From Solibacillus sp. FSL H8-0523 (lineage in GTDB: Bacteria > Bacillota > Bacilli > Bacillales_A > Planococcaceae): a stretch of DNA of 64,000 nt. A program made the translations under genes and the position numbers. The DNA lies in the NCBI RefSeq assembly GCF_038051985.1, contig NZ_CP150291.1, forward strand, positions 1,860,001 through 1,924,000, in the 5' to 3' direction. Below are positions 26,153 to 36,100 of this stretch, one piece after another. The stretch's first letter is position 1. Every line of letters begins with the position of its first letter. The notes under the pieces are model-generated. The model worked only from the letters and a program-made list of their open reading frames with translations. It had not been told where the DNA came from and did not search any database.

Positions 26153-26213
26153 AGTTGTTGAAGGATTATAGTGAAGTGACGTTACTCATTCGAAGTCGAT
26201 TGAGTTAGCTTTT

Positions 26214-26260
26214 AAATGGCTGTTCTTGTTGGTAGAAAACAAGGACGGCTATTTTTTTTG
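26214..26260 (+). terminator. Terminator after the vanZ-like gene
   Basis: AAATGGCTGTTCTTGTT (26214-26230) pairs with AACAAGGACGGCTATTT (26238-26254), with wobble pairs, followed by T8. Confidence 0.8.
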
Positions 26261-26439
26261 TATAATAGAGCATAAAATGATAATTTAGAGAAAATTCTTG
26301 AAATATACCTGAAATATAATATACTAATATATATAACATATTATACATTTTATGGTTAATATTTTGGTTTGAAGTTCGAATGTATTCATCAGATAGACGG
26401 TTGTCTTTTAAAGGATGATTGAAAGAGGGGGAAATATAC

Positions 26440-27441
26440 TTGTCAAATATGTTGTTACACGTTTGCCGTGGTGATTTAGTAGAGTCGTATCACACCGGAA
26501 GTATTGTCGTTGTTACTAGCAATAGGCAAGTTTTAAGTGCAATCGGTGATTCCCAGCGTTTTGTATTTGCTCGTTCCTCGATGAAACTACTTCAAGTCAT
26601 ACCGGCACTAGAGCTAGGAATAAAAGAAAAATTTGATCTAAGTGCAAGCGCAATATCGTTGTTCTGTGCTTCCCACAGTGGAGAAGACCAGCATACAACT
26701 ACGGTAAAGAAATTATTAAACGATGGCGGATTAACTTGTGACGCTTTAAAATGTGGCACGCATCCACCAAGGCATATTTCTACATATGAAAAAGGGTTAC
26801 AAAATCAAATCGTATTTGGACCAGAGCATAACAATTGTTCAGGAAAGCATACGGCTATGTTATTAAGTGCACAAGCAAATGGGGAGTCGCTGGAGGATTA
26901 TTATTTGCAAGAGCACCCTGTACAGCAACGGATTTTACAGACAATCAGCGAAATTTGTGAGTATCCACTCGAGAAAATTGTACTTGGTATAGATGGATGT
27001 GGCGTGCCAGTACACGGCTTACCGCTCTATAATATTGCTCTTGGTTACGCAAATTTATGTGCAAATGACAAGTATAATGAAAAGAAAACTGCTGCCATTG
27101 ATACGATTAAGCAATCGATTATTAAAGCGCCTGAAATGATTGGCGGAACAGATCGTTTTTGTACAGAGCTTATTAAGGTAGGAAATGGTGAGCTGATTGC
27201 TAAAGCTGGAGCAGAAGGCGTTTACTGCATTGGACACCAAACGAAAAAAATAGGTATTGTCATCAAAATTGATGATGGAAATAGTCGTGCAAGCTATCCA
27301 GTAGCGATGGAAGTGTTAAAGCAATTGGAACTGATAGATGAAAAACAGTATGAACACCTTATAGCATTTGCCAAGCCGTCTGTATTAAGTGTTCGAGGCG
27401 AAAAAGTAGGTGAAATCATACCGCAATTCCAATTATTTTAA
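26440..27441 (+). CDS. ReAV-type (class 3) L-asparaginase
   Basis: This 333-residue protein belongs to the Rhizobium etli asparaginase II family and would hydrolyse asparagine to aspartate and ammonia. The residues known from that family are all present with a constant offset: the SxxK pair Ser46/Lys49 (SSMK), Ser78 (ASHSGE), Cys133 and Lys136 (NNCSGK), Cys187 (IDGCGVPVH) and Lys255 (IAKAG). The Cys/Lys set binds zinc in the structurally known homologue. The start is set at TTG 26440, eight bases after GAGGGGG. It is the first gene of a six-gene peptide-utilisation operon. Confidence 0.88.
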   Translation: MSNMLLHVCRGDLVESYHTGSIVVVTSNRQVLSAIGDSQRFVFARSSMKLLQVIPALELGIKEKFDLSASAISLFCASHSGEDQHTTTVKKLLNDGGLTCDALKCGTHPPRHISTYEKGLQNQIVFGPEHNNCSGKHTAMLLSAQANGESLEDYYLQEHPVQQRILQTISEICEYPLEKIVLGIDGCGVPVHGLPLYNIALGYANLCANDKYNEKKTAAIDTIKQSIIKAPEMIGGTDRFCTELIKVGNGELIAKAGAEGVYCIGHQTKKIGIVIKIDDGNSRASYPVAMEVLKQLELIDEKQYEHLIAFAKPSVLSVRGEKVGEIIPQFQLF

Positions 27442-27459
27442 ATAGAATAGAGGGCTAAA

Positions 27460-28401
27460 ATGACATTTCCTATTATTGATTTACATTGTGATGTACTTTC
27501 AAGGTACGAATCAAAAAGACTGAATTTTTTGAATGATGTGGATTTAGATACGAATTTAACCAATTTACGCGCAGGGCATGTGAAGGTGCAGGCGTTTGCG
27601 ATATTTGTATCGCCGGACATCCCTCAAGATGCAAAATTAAAAAGCGCATTAAATCAAATTTATTACTTTTTTGAACATGTTGTTCGACCAGAAAATCATG
27701 TTGTCCATATAAAAGAATGGTCTCAAATCGCAACGTTACAAGCACATGAAATAGGAGCCTTTTTAACAATTGAAGGTGTCGACTTTTTTGCTGGAGATAT
27801 TAAGATTTGGCATATCTTTAGACAATTTGGCGTTTTAAATATTGGTCTTACTTGGAATAATTCCAACGAAGCAGCAGATGGCGTTGGAGACGATTTAGGT
27901 CGAGGGATTACGGATTTTGGAAAGGAAATACTTCGTTTAAATAATGAACATAACCTATTAACGGATGTTTCACATTTAAGTGAACGAAGCTTCTGGGATG
28001 CAATAGAGCATGCCGGTTATCTAATCGCTAGCCATTCGAATGCCAAAGCACTTTGTCCGCACCGTCGAAATTTAACGGATGAACAAATTATCGCGATGCT
28101 AAAAAAACAAGCACAAATTCACGTTGTGTATAACCCACCATTCATTAATTCTGAAAAGGTGGTTTATATAAAGGATTTAATTAAACATATAGATCAAATA
28201 TGTTCGTTGGGAGGGAAAGCTTTTATCGGATTAGGCTCGGACTTTGATGGAATTGGTAGTAAAGTAGTCAATTTAGAAACAGCAGCACAACATCAAAATT
28301 TACTGAATGAGCTTTTAAAACATTATTCAGAAGAGGATGTAAGGGGATTTGCTTACCAAAATTTCATGAATCATTGTCCAATAACAAAAGGGGGAAATTA
28401 A
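27460..28401 (+). CDS. Membrane-dipeptidase family (M19) dipeptidase
   Basis: The 313-residue metallopeptidase hydrolyses dipeptides using two zinc ions. Zinc ligands are visible as DLHCD near the N-terminus, Glu in TIEGVDFF, His in TDVSHLS and ASHSNAKAL, and the late Asp in GLGSDFDG. It has no signal peptide, so it acts in the cytoplasm, as expected for splitting imported dipeptides. It begins 18 bases after the asparaginase gene with AGAGGGC as ribosome binding site, and its stop codon abuts the start of the binding-protein gene. Confidence 0.9.
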   Translation: MTFPIIDLHCDVLSRYESKRLNFLNDVDLDTNLTNLRAGHVKVQAFAIFVSPDIPQDAKLKSALNQIYYFFEHVVRPENHVVHIKEWSQIATLQAHEIGAFLTIEGVDFFAGDIKIWHIFRQFGVLNIGLTWNNSNEAADGVGDDLGRGITDFGKEILRLNNEHNLLTDVSHLSERSFWDAIEHAGYLIASHSNAKALCPHRRNLTDEQIIAMLKKQAQIHVVYNPPFINSEKVVYIKDLIKHIDQICSLGGKAFIGLGSDFDGIGSKVVNLETAAQHQNLLNELLKHYSEEDVRGFAYQNFMNHCPITKGGN

Positions 28402-30066
28402 ATGAAAAGTAAAAAATGGTTATGGATGTTAGTATTAGCACTTACATTTGTATTGGCAGCATGTGGTGGATTTTCAGATGACGCAGACGATTCATCGACA
28501 GATTCAAAGGATAATGAGCAAACGAATACAGATACATCTGGCGGTGAAAAGGTATTAAAGCTTAGTTTAGATAACGATATTCCGGATTTAAACCAAGTGT
28601 TAACAACGGACGGGATTTCATTCCAAGTATTAAATAACGTAATGGAAGGCTTATTCCGTTTAGATGCCAACAATGAACCACAGCCAGCAAGTGCTGAAAG
28701 TGTAAATATTTCAGATGATAAATTAACGTATACATTTAAAATTCGTGAAGGCTTAAAGTGGAGTGATGGTTCAGACTTAACAGCTGAAAACTACCGTTAC
28801 TCTTGGTTACGTGCAATGCATCCTGATACTTCTGGAGCATATGCAGACATTATTTATAGTAATATCGCGGGCGGTACGGAATACAATGCAGGCGAAGCAG
28901 ATGCAGACACAGTAGGTATTAAAGTAGTAGACCCACTAACATTAGAAGTAACATTAGTAAAACCAACGCCTTACTTCTTAGGCTTAACAGCATTCCCAAC
29001 ATACTTCCCGTTAAGTGAAGAATTCGTCAATAAGGTTGGGGACAAATTTGCGTTAAACAAAGACTCAATTTTATACAATGGTCCATACGTATTAACAGAG
29101 TTTGACCAAGCGCAAGGTGTCATGCTAGAAAAGAACGCGCAATATTGGGATAAAGACAATGTGGATATCGATAAAGTCTCGTTAAAAGTTATTAAAGAAA
29201 AAAGTACGGCTTTAAACTTATATGAATCTGGTGAATTAGATCGCGTGTATTTATCATCAGCTGATGTAAGTCGTTATAGCGAGAATGCAGATTTCGGAAC
29301 AGAAACAGAATTCACATCTTGGTTCCTTGTATTCAATAATGACCTAGCACCATTTGACAACGTAAACATTCGTAAAGCGTTCCAACTGTCATATGATGCA
29401 GAAATTTTAGTGAAAACGGTATTAAACAATGGTTCTGAAGCAGCTACAGGATTAGTAGCTAAAGGTGTTGCCGGTGATGGTTCAAAAACATTCCGTGAAG
29501 TAAGCGGCGATGTAATCAAACCAGATATTGAAGCGGCAAAAGCGTTTTTAGCAAAGGGTATTGAAGAAATTGGTGGAAAATTACCTACACTTGAGTTACT
29601 AACTGCTGACGATACAATCGCAAAAGATACAGCAACATTCCTACAAAGCGAATTTAAGAAAAATTTAGGTGTGGATGTATCAATCGTAACAAAACCATAT
29701 AGCGGTCGTTTAGATGCGATGCGCGCAAGTGAGTTCATGTTTGGTATTTCACGTTGGGGTTCTGACTATGACGATGCCATGGATATTTTAGGGCTATGGG
29801 ATGGCGATCCAAAGAAAGGCCTACGTGGTAACTACTACAATCCAGCATACAAAGAGCTGATGAATAAGGTACTAGTTGAAACAGATGACAAAAAACGTTT
29901 AGATTATTTAATTGAAGCTGAGCACTTAATGTTAACAGAAGATGGTGCCCTTGGACCACTTTACTATGACGGACAATCTTTCCTACAAAAAGAGTATTTA
30001 AAAGACTTAGTAATCCACCCGTATGGTGCATCATTAAATCTTAAATATGCAAAATTGACGAAATAA
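28402..30066 (+). CDS. Oligopeptide ABC transporter substrate-binding lipoprotein
   Basis: This 554-residue OppA/DppA-type protein has a lipoprotein signal ending in LAACGG and a Ser/Asp/Thr-rich linker (about 23-52) before the binding domain. Typical family blocks are EGLKWSDGSDLTAENYRYSW and the LRGNYYNPAYKELM segment near the end. It captures peptides outside the membrane for the permeases encoded downstream. The start follows the dipeptidase stop codon with no gap (TAA ATG), with AAAGGGGG upstream. An intrinsic hairpin after it would make this mRNA more abundant than the permease mRNA. Confidence 0.92.
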   Translation: MKSKKWLWMLVLALTFVLAACGGFSDDADDSSTDSKDNEQTNTDTSGGEKVLKLSLDNDIPDLNQVLTTDGISFQVLNNVMEGLFRLDANNEPQPASAESVNISDDKLTYTFKIREGLKWSDGSDLTAENYRYSWLRAMHPDTSGAYADIIYSNIAGGTEYNAGEADADTVGIKVVDPLTLEVTLVKPTPYFLGLTAFPTYFPLSEEFVNKVGDKFALNKDSILYNGPYVLTEFDQAQGVMLEKNAQYWDKDNVDIDKVSLKVIKEKSTALNLYESGELDRVYLSSADVSRYSENADFGTETEFTSWFLVFNNDLAPFDNVNIRKAFQLSYDAEILVKTVLNNGSEAATGLVAKGVAGDGSKTFREVSGDVIKPDIEAAKAFLAKGIEEIGGKLPTLELLTADDTIAKDTATFLQSEFKKNLGVDVSIVTKPYSGRLDAMRASEFMFGISRWGSDYDDAMDILGLWDGDPKKGLRGNYYNPAYKELMNKVLVETDDKKRLDYLIEAEHLMLTEDGALGPLYYDGQSFLQKEYLKDLVIHPYGASLNLKYAKLTK

Positions 30067-30079
30067 TCAAACTACAAAG

Positions 30080-30127
30080 CGCTGAAGATAAAGTCGCGTA
30101 TGGCTTTATCTTCAGCGTCAATTTTTT
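30080..30127 (+). terminator. Internal operon terminator/attenuator
   Basis: CGCTGAAGATAAAG (30080-30093) pairs perfectly with CTTTATCTTCAGCG (30104-30117), then TCAATTTTTT. It lies between the binding-protein and permease genes. Partial read-through would keep the transporter components below the binding protein, a common arrangement. Confidence 0.8.
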
Positions 30128-30166
30128 AGTGATGAGCAAGCAATTTTGCGAACAAGGGGGAGCAAC

Positions 30167-31102
30167 ATGAAAAAATTTGTGTTTAAAAAAATCGTTAATA
30201 TTGTGCTAACTTTATTTGCTATTGCCACCCTTACATTCTTCTTAATGAAAATGTTACCTGGTTCACCTTTTGATGAAGAGGCACTAGAGAAAATGACAGA
30301 TGAGGCACGTATCGAATTTTTAGCTCGTTACGGATTAGATCAGCCGCTTTATGTTCAATACGCGAAATACATAGGGAATATCTTACAAGGGGATTTTGGC
30401 ACATCGTATTATTTTAAAGGCCAAGATGTAACAGCTCTTATTATGGATCGAATCGTTCCTTCTGCTTTCATCGGATTACAGGCGGTGTTATTAGGGTTAT
30501 TTATTGGATTAATTTTAGGGATGATTGCAGCGATGCGACATAACTCTGGTTGGGATTATACGACAATGTTTATTTCGGTTTTGGGTGTCTCTGTACCAAA
30601 CTTTGTCATTGCCGCAATATTACAATATTATGTTGGTTTAAAATTGGGCATTTTACCAATTGCCTTCTGGGAAGGGTACAGCAGTTCGATTATGCCGACA
30701 TTGGCATTGTCCTTTGGTGTTGTCGCAATGGTCGCGAGATTTATGCGAAACGAAATGCTTGATGTGTTAAGCCAAGATTATATGTTAACAGCTAAAGCAA
30801 AAGGAATCGGACAAGGAACAATCGTTGTAAAACATGCTATTCGAAATGCGTTAATTCCAGTTGTTACAATAATTGGTCCAATTTTTGTTAACTTACTAAC
30901 TGGTTCTTTAGTAATCGAAAATATTTTCAGTGTCCCAGGAATCGGTAGTTTATTCGTGGATTCAATTAAAATGAATGACTACACAACAATCATGGGCTTA
31001 ACACTCTTTTACAGTCTATTCTTTATTTTAACAATGCTAATTGTTGATTTACTGTACGGTATTTTAGATCCAAGAATTCGCCTAAAAGAGACGAAGGAGT
31101 GA
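30167..31102 (+). CDS. Oligopeptide ABC transporter permease (OppB-type)
   Basis: The 311-residue integral membrane protein has six predicted helices. The coupling loop that docks the ATPase reads DYMLTAKAKGIGQG, and the start block LTFFLMKMLPGSPFD is typical of OppB/DppB. AAGGGGGAG precedes ATG 30167. It is followed at once by the second permease gene. Confidence 0.92.
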   Translation: MKKFVFKKIVNIVLTLFAIATLTFFLMKMLPGSPFDEEALEKMTDEARIEFLARYGLDQPLYVQYAKYIGNILQGDFGTSYYFKGQDVTALIMDRIVPSAFIGLQAVLLGLFIGLILGMIAAMRHNSGWDYTTMFISVLGVSVPNFVIAAILQYYVGLKLGILPIAFWEGYSSSIMPTLALSFGVVAMVARFMRNEMLDVLSQDYMLTAKAKGIGQGTIVVKHAIRNALIPVVTIIGPIFVNLLTGSLVIENIFSVPGIGSLFVDSIKMNDYTTIMGLTLFYSLFFILTMLIVDLLYGILDPRIRLKETKE

Positions 31103-31107
31103 GAGTG

Positions 31108-32034
31108 ATGACACAAAAAGTAAATTTGAATGATGAATTGTTTGAAGTAGTCGGACGTAAATCAAACGAAGGAGAAACGATTCATCGCCCATCTGTCTCT
31201 CTATGGAAAGAAGGGTGGATTCGTTTAAAAAAGAATAAGGCCGCAATGGTGAGCCTCTTTGTCTTAATTGTTATTGTATTAACAGCCATTTTAGCGCCAT
31301 TCTTTTCTCAATATTCTTACTATGATACGAATTATGACAAGGTATATCAACCGCCGAATGGGGAGCATTGGTTTGGTACAGATAAATTTGGACGTGATCA
31401 GTGGGTACGAGTATGGGAAGGAACGCGAATTTCTTTATTTATCGCGCTTTTAGCGGCAACATTGGATTTAATTATAGGGGTTGCCTATGGTTCGATAGCT
31501 GCTTTATATGGTGGTAAAGTGGATAGCTTTATGCAACGTATTATTGAGATTTTAGTAGGGATTCCAAACTTAGTTATTATCATTTTATTAATGATGGTAT
31601 TACAGCCGGGGATTATTACATTAACCGTCGCGATGGTACTAACAGGCTGGGTTACGATGGCAAGACTTGTACGTGCGCAAATTTTTAAATTAAAAAATCA
31701 AGAATTTATACTAGCATCAAGAACACTAGGGGCTAAAAATAGCCGTTTAATTTTAAAGCATTTAATACCAAATACTTTAGGTATCATCATTATTAATATG
31801 ATGTTTACGATTCCTGGGGCAATTTTTACAGAGGCATTTTTAAGTTTCATTGGATTAGGGTTACAGGAGCCGCAAGCATCATTAGGGGTTTTGATTAATG
31901 ATGGCTATCAAGCAATGCGCAATAACTTTTACTTATTATTGTATCCTGCAATCATTATTATTTCGTTAATGGTGTCATTTAATCTATTAGCAGATGGGCT
32001 ACGAGATGCGCTTGATCCAAAAATGAGAAAATAG
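31108..32034 (+). CDS. Oligopeptide ABC transporter permease (OppC-type)
   Basis: The 308-residue second permease has a hydrophilic N-terminal stretch, then six membrane helices. Signatures are EHWFGTDKFGRDQWVRVWEG and the ATPase-docking loop EFILASRTLGAKNSRLI. AAGGAG lies eight bases before ATG 31108; an upstream GTG overlaps that motif. The gap from the OppB-type stop codon is only five bases. Confidence 0.92.
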   Translation: MTQKVNLNDELFEVVGRKSNEGETIHRPSVSLWKEGWIRLKKNKAAMVSLFVLIVIVLTAILAPFFSQYSYYDTNYDKVYQPPNGEHWFGTDKFGRDQWVRVWEGTRISLFIALLAATLDLIIGVAYGSIAALYGGKVDSFMQRIIEILVGIPNLVIIILLMMVLQPGIITLTVAMVLTGWVTMARLVRAQIFKLKNQEFILASRTLGAKNSRLILKHLIPNTLGIIIINMMFTIPGAIFTEAFLSFIGLGLQEPQASLGVLINDGYQAMRNNFYLLLYPAIIIISLMVSFNLLADGLRDALDPKMRK

Positions 32035-32065
32035 CCACTGATGAAATAAGAAAGGGGATTTAGAA

Positions 32066-34084
32066 ATGCAGCCATTATTAAAAGTAGAAAATCTTCATAT
32101 TTCATTTCGTACATATGCTGGTAAAGTATACGCCGTTCGAGGAGTGAATTTTGAATTAAATGAAGGGGAAACACTAGCAATCGTTGGAGAATCTGGTTCA
32201 GGAAAAACGGTGACGTCTAAGTCTGTTATGAAGTTACTGCCAACGAATAATGCAAGTTATGATTCGGGTCATATTTATTATAAAGGGAAGGATATTATTC
32301 CACTTTCCGAAAAAGAAATGCGAAAAATACGCGGGCAAGAAATTGCAATGATTTTCCAAGATCCAATGACCGCGTTAAATCCAACAATGACCGTTGGGAA
32401 GCAAGTGATTGAAAGTATTATTTATCATCAAAAACTATCGAAAAAGGATGCCTTAACGAAAGCAATTGAATTATTTGATTTAGTAGGAATTCCCGATGCG
32501 CCTTATCGAATTAAGCAATATCCGCATCAATTTTCAGGAGGTATGCGTCAGCGTGTAATGATTGCTATGGCCCTGGCATGTAATCCAAAAATTCTGATTG
32601 CGGATGAACCAACAACGGCATTAGATGTTACAATTCAGGCACAAATTTTAGATTTATTAAAGGATATTCAGCGGAAATTAGGAACAGCCATTATCTTTAT
32701 TACACATGATTTAGGGGTTGTTGCGAATATCGCAGACCGCGTTGCTGTGATGTATGCAGGAAAAATTGTTGAAACAGGAAACGTGGATGAAGTGTTTTAT
32801 AATCCTAAACATCCATATAACTGGGGGTTATTAAGTTCTATGCCGGATTTGGATTTTAAAGGCGAGTTAAAATCAATTCCTGGCAGTCCACCAGATTTAT
32901 CGAATCCACCTAAAGGCGATGCATTTGCGGTTCGTAATGAATATGCGTTACAAATTGATTATGAGCATGAACCAGAAATGTTTAAAGTTTCGGACACGCA
33001 TTATGCAGCTACGTGGCTATTGCATGAAAAAGCACCAAAAGTAGAGCCGCCAATAAATGTACGCATCAAACAAAAAGCGGTAAATCCAGAAATCGTAAAA
33101 CCTAAAAAGGTATTAACGGAACCATTAATAGAAGTGAAAAATTTAGCTAAGCATTTTGTGTTAGAGAAAGACAAAATTTTAAAAGCGGTTAATGATGTGA
33201 GCTTTACGATTTATAAGGGTGAAACATTTGGATTAGTTGGTGAATCGGGTTGTGGTAAATCGACAACAGGTCGCACGCTATTAAAGCTATACGAGCCAAC
33301 AAACGGAGAAATTATCTTTAATAACCAGCCGATAAACCAACTGAAAAGCTCCGATCAGCAATTAGAGTTTAGAAGACGTGTTCAAATGATCTTTCAAGAC
33401 CCCTATGCCTCTTTAGATCCACGTAAGACGATAGGGGATTCAATCGCTGAAGGTATTGATATCCATGGTTTAGCAAAAAGTCCTGAAGAAAGACAAAAAC
33501 GAATTCATGAATTATTAGAAAAAGTAGGATTAAATAAATCACATGCGGAGCGTTATCCCCATGAGTTTTCGGGTGGGCAAAGACAACGTATCGGGATCGC
33601 GCGTGCATTAGCAGTAGAGCCAGATTTTATTATTGCAGACGAACCAATTTCAGCTTTAGATGTATCCATTCAAGCACAAGTCGTGAATTTGTTGAAAAAA
33701 TTGCAAGAGGAACAAGGGTTAACGTATTTATTCATTGCCCATGACTTATCGATGGTGAAATATTTAAGCGATCGTATTGGCGTTATGTATTTAGGAAACT
33801 TAATGGAGCTGGCAGAATCAGATGAATTATATGAAGAGCCGTTACATCCATATACGCAGGCATTATTGTCAGCGATTCCTGTTGCGAATCCAGACGTTGA
33901 GAAGACGAGAGAGCGTATTAAATTAGAGGGAGATATTCCGAATCCAATCAATCCACCATCGGGTTGTGCTTTCCGTACGCGCTGTGCATTAGCTATGGAT
34001 AAATGTAAAGAGAAGCCGGAATGGATTGAAGCAAAGCCAAACCATTGGGTAGCATGTCATGTAGTAAGTGAACGTATGAAATAA
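32066..34084 (+). CDS. Fused double ATPase of peptide ABC transporter (OppD-OppF fusion)
   Basis: The 672-residue protein contains two complete peptide-transporter ATPase domains joined in one chain. Each has a Walker A (GESGSGKT near 44, GESGCGKST near 390), a signature motif ([18 protein letters not shown]) and a Walker B ([24 protein letters not shown]). A linker at about 265-350 joins them. The second half ends with the Cys-containing oligopeptide C-terminal region ([14 protein letters not shown]). Most Bacillus Opp systems encode the two ATPases separately. GAAAGGGG precedes the ATG, and a strong terminator follows. Confidence 0.93.
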   Translation: MQPLLKVENLHISFRTYAGKVYAVRGVNFELNEGETLAIVGESGSGKTVTSKSVMKLLPTNNASYDSGHIYYKGKDIIPLSEKEMRKIRGQEIAMIFQDPMTALNPTMTVGKQVIESIIYHQKLSKKDALTKAIELFDLVGIPDAPYRIKQYPHQFSGGMRQRVMIAMALACNPKILIADEPTTALDVTIQAQILDLLKDIQRKLGTAIIFITHDLGVVANIADRVAVMYAGKIVETGNVDEVFYNPKHPYNWGLLSSMPDLDFKGELKSIPGSPPDLSNPPKGDAFAVRNEYALQIDYEHEPEMFKVSDTHYAATWLLHEKAPKVEPPINVRIKQKAVNPEIVKPKKVLTEPLIEVKNLAKHFVLEKDKILKAVNDVSFTIYKGETFGLVGESGCGKSTTGRTLLKLYEPTNGEIIFNNQPINQLKSSDQQLEFRRRVQMIFQDPYASLDPRKTIGDSIAEGIDIHGLAKSPEERQKRIHELLEKVGLNKSHAERYPHEFSGGQRQRIGIARALAVEPDFIIADEPISALDVSIQAQVVNLLKKLQEEQGLTYLFIAHDLSMVKYLSDRIGVMYLGNLMELAESDELYEEPLHPYTQALLSAIPVANPDVEKTRERIKLEGDIPNPINPPSGCAFRTRCALAMDKCKEKPEWIEAKPNHWVACHVVSERMK

Positions 34085-34109
34085 TTTGTGGTAGTTTTTT
34101 AAGTAAAAG

Positions 34110-34141
34110 GCTAGGAATCTTAATGGTTCCTAGCTTTTTTT
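34110..34141 (+). terminator. Terminator of the peptide-utilisation operon
   Basis: GCTAGGAA (34110-34117) pairs with TTCCTAGC (34127-34134), followed by T7. Confidence 0.85.
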
Positions 34142-34279
34142 AGTAGATAGGACACTATTTGGTGCGAATTGTGTTTTTCTAATGCGAATTCTTGCTATTA
34201 TTTAAAAATTTCATATAATTAAATCAAACCCAATTGATTTACTATGAATTATTTGGATACAGAAAGAAGGCATTCACCA

Positions 34280-35215
34280 ATGACGAAGAAAATTTATGTG
34301 CTCCACGAAAATAATGAGTGGACGATTCATTTAGAAAAACGATTACAGGAACTTTCATTACCTTATGAGCTGTGGCATTTAGATGAGGGCACAGTGAACT
34401 TAAATGAGGCACCACCTGAAGGCGTATTTTACAGCCGTATGAGTGCATCGTCGCATACGCGTGATCACCGTTACGCACCTGAGTTAACGGGCGCGGTGCT
34501 TGCTTGGCTAGAATTTCATGGGCGTACGGTGTTTAACGGCACAGAAGCGTTAACGTATGAGTTAAGTAAGGTGAAGCAGTACTTACAATTAGAGCGTTTT
34601 GGCATTACTACACCAAAAACGGTTGTCGCTGTTGGTAAAGCTCGTATTGTCGAAGCAGCGAAGCAGTTACATACCGTACCGTTCATCACAAAGCATAACC
34701 GTGCAGGAAAAGGGCTTGGCGTTCAATTATTTTATTCAATCGAAGCACTTGAAGAATATTTAGCGAGCGACCGTTTTGAAGAGCCTGTAGACGGGATTAC
34801 ATTAGTACAAGAGTACATTAAATCACCGGAGCAGTTCATCACGCGCGCGGAGTTTATCGGTGGCAAGTATATGTATTCTGTGCGCGTTGATACGTCAGAA
34901 GGCTTTGAGCTATGCCCGGCCGATGCGTGTCAAATTGGCGACCTGTTTTGTCCAGTTGGCGAGGCGCCAAAATCAAATATGAAATTCCAAGTAGTTGAAA
35001 ATACGTATCCTGAGTTAATCGCGAAGTTCGAGCAATTTTTAGCAGCAAGTAAAATTGATGTGGCGGGTATTGAATTTATCGTCGATGCAGAAGGTAAAAC
35101 GTACGCTTATGATGTCAATACCAACACGAATTACAACGCAGATGCCGAAAGTATTCATGGCACATACGGCATGCTGGAGCTTGCGAAGTTTTTAGGCGCG
35201 CAACTGAATAAGTAA
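34280..35215 (+). CDS. ATP-grasp (RimK-like) ligase
   Basis: This protein of about 311 residues has the ATP-grasp fold of enzymes that join a carboxylate to an amine using ATP. Recognisable parts are the ATP-binding loop FITKHNRAGKGLGVQLF (about 133-149), VQEYIKSPEQFITRAEFIGG, and the metal-binding block GIEFIVDAEGKTYAYDVNTN near the C-terminus. The closest relatives are RimK-type glutamate ligases, but the substrate is unknown. The start is set at ATG 34280, with AGAAGG upstream; an ATG at 34244 extends the frame without a good site. It has its own terminator. Confidence 0.8.
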   Translation: MTKKIYVLHENNEWTIHLEKRLQELSLPYELWHLDEGTVNLNEAPPEGVFYSRMSASSHTRDHRYAPELTGAVLAWLEFHGRTVFNGTEALTYELSKVKQYLQLERFGITTPKTVVAVGKARIVEAAKQLHTVPFITKHNRAGKGLGVQLFYSIEALEEYLASDRFEEPVDGITLVQEYIKSPEQFITRAEFIGGKYMYSVRVDTSEGFELCPADACQIGDLFCPVGEAPKSNMKFQVVENTYPELIAKFEQFLAASKIDVAGIEFIVDAEGKTYAYDVNTNTNYNADAESIHGTYGMLELAKFLGAQLNK

Positions 35216-35221
35216 CGAAAG

Positions 35222-35262
35222 GCCAGGTACTTGAATGTTGGATGTTCAAGTGCTTGGCTTTA
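35222..35262 (+). terminator. Terminator after the ATP-grasp gene
   Basis: GCCAGGTACTTGAA (35222-35235) pairs with TTCAAGTGCTTGGC (35245-35258) with wobble pairs, followed by TTTATTT. Confidence 0.75.
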
Positions 35263-35353
35263 TTTGTTATTTATATCCTATAGTGACAGATGAAATAACT
35301 TCTACTATAATAAGGAATCGTTATGGCGTACTTGCAAGGGAAGGGCGTTTTAG

Positions 35354-36100
35354 GTGATACAATTACAGCAAATCAATAAAAAGTTTGGCTCCTTTGAGGC
35401 TATTCACGATGTCACATTAACGATTAAAAAAGGTGAAATACACGGCTTAATCGGTGCAAGTGGTGCAGGGAAATCAACGTTACTGCGTTTGATGAACCTA
35501 TTAGAAGTTCCGGATAGCGGTGCGATTATCGTCAACGGGCAGCAGCTAACGAGATTAAAGCCAGCTGAGCTTCGTGAGGCGAGAAAATCCATCGGCATGA
35601 TTTTTCAACATTTTCATTTAGTCGCCAATAAGACGGTCTACGCCAATGTGGAAATCGCTCTGGTACTCGCGAATTACCCGAAAAAATTGAGACGCGCGCG
35701 TGTTATGGAATGCTTAACGTTTGTTGGTTTAGAGCAGTTCGTAGGCCACTACCCAACGCAGCTAAGTGGTGGGCAAAAGCAACGTGTCGCGATTGCACGG
35801 GCACTTGCCAATGAGCCGGCTGTCCTTTTATGCGATGAACCAACGTCGTCACTTGATACGCATACGTCAGCAGAGGTATTACGCGTTTTGCAAAAAATTA
35901 ATGATACGTTAGGTGTAACAGTTGTCCTCGTAAGTCATGAGCTTGATGTCATTAATAGTATTTGCCACCGAGCTACCGTGTTAGATGGTGGTCAAATTTA
36001 TGAAACGGTTGATTTACAACGAACAGGCATCAAAAATACGAATCAGCACCCGCAAGCCTTCGTTGATCAGCTTGTGAAAGGTGGGGCTCTGCGTGTTTGA
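35354..36100 (+). CDS. metN: Methionine ABC transporter ATPase MetN, short form
   Basis: The 248-residue ATPase powers methionine uptake with MetI and MetQ. Walker A (GASGAGKST), signature (LSGGQKQRVAIARAL) and Walker B (VLLCDEPTSSLD) are intact. Typical MetN is about 340 residues and ends in a NIL domain that binds methionine and blocks transport when the cell has enough. Here the protein stops soon after the ATPase core, so that control is missing. The start is GTG, with GGAAGGG upstream. I see no S-box riboswitch in the short upstream gap. The end overlaps metI by eight bases. Confidence 0.87.
   Translation: MIQLQQINKKFGSFEAIHDVTLTIKKGEIHGLIGASGAGKSTLLRLMNLLEVPDSGAIIVNGQQLTRLKPAELREARKSIGMIFQHFHLVANKTVYANVEIALVLANYPKKLRRARVMECLTFVGLEQFVGHYPTQLSGGQKQRVAIARALANEPAVLLCDEPTSSLDTHTSAEVLRVLQKINDTLGVTVVLVSHELDVINSICHRATVLDGGQIYETVDLQRTGIKNTNQHPQAFVDQLVKGGALRV

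Noticed and set aside
35260-35353. S-box (SAM) riboswitch upstream of metN
   Set aside because: The gap is only about 95 bases beyond the previous terminator, and I see neither the conserved core nor a second terminator.
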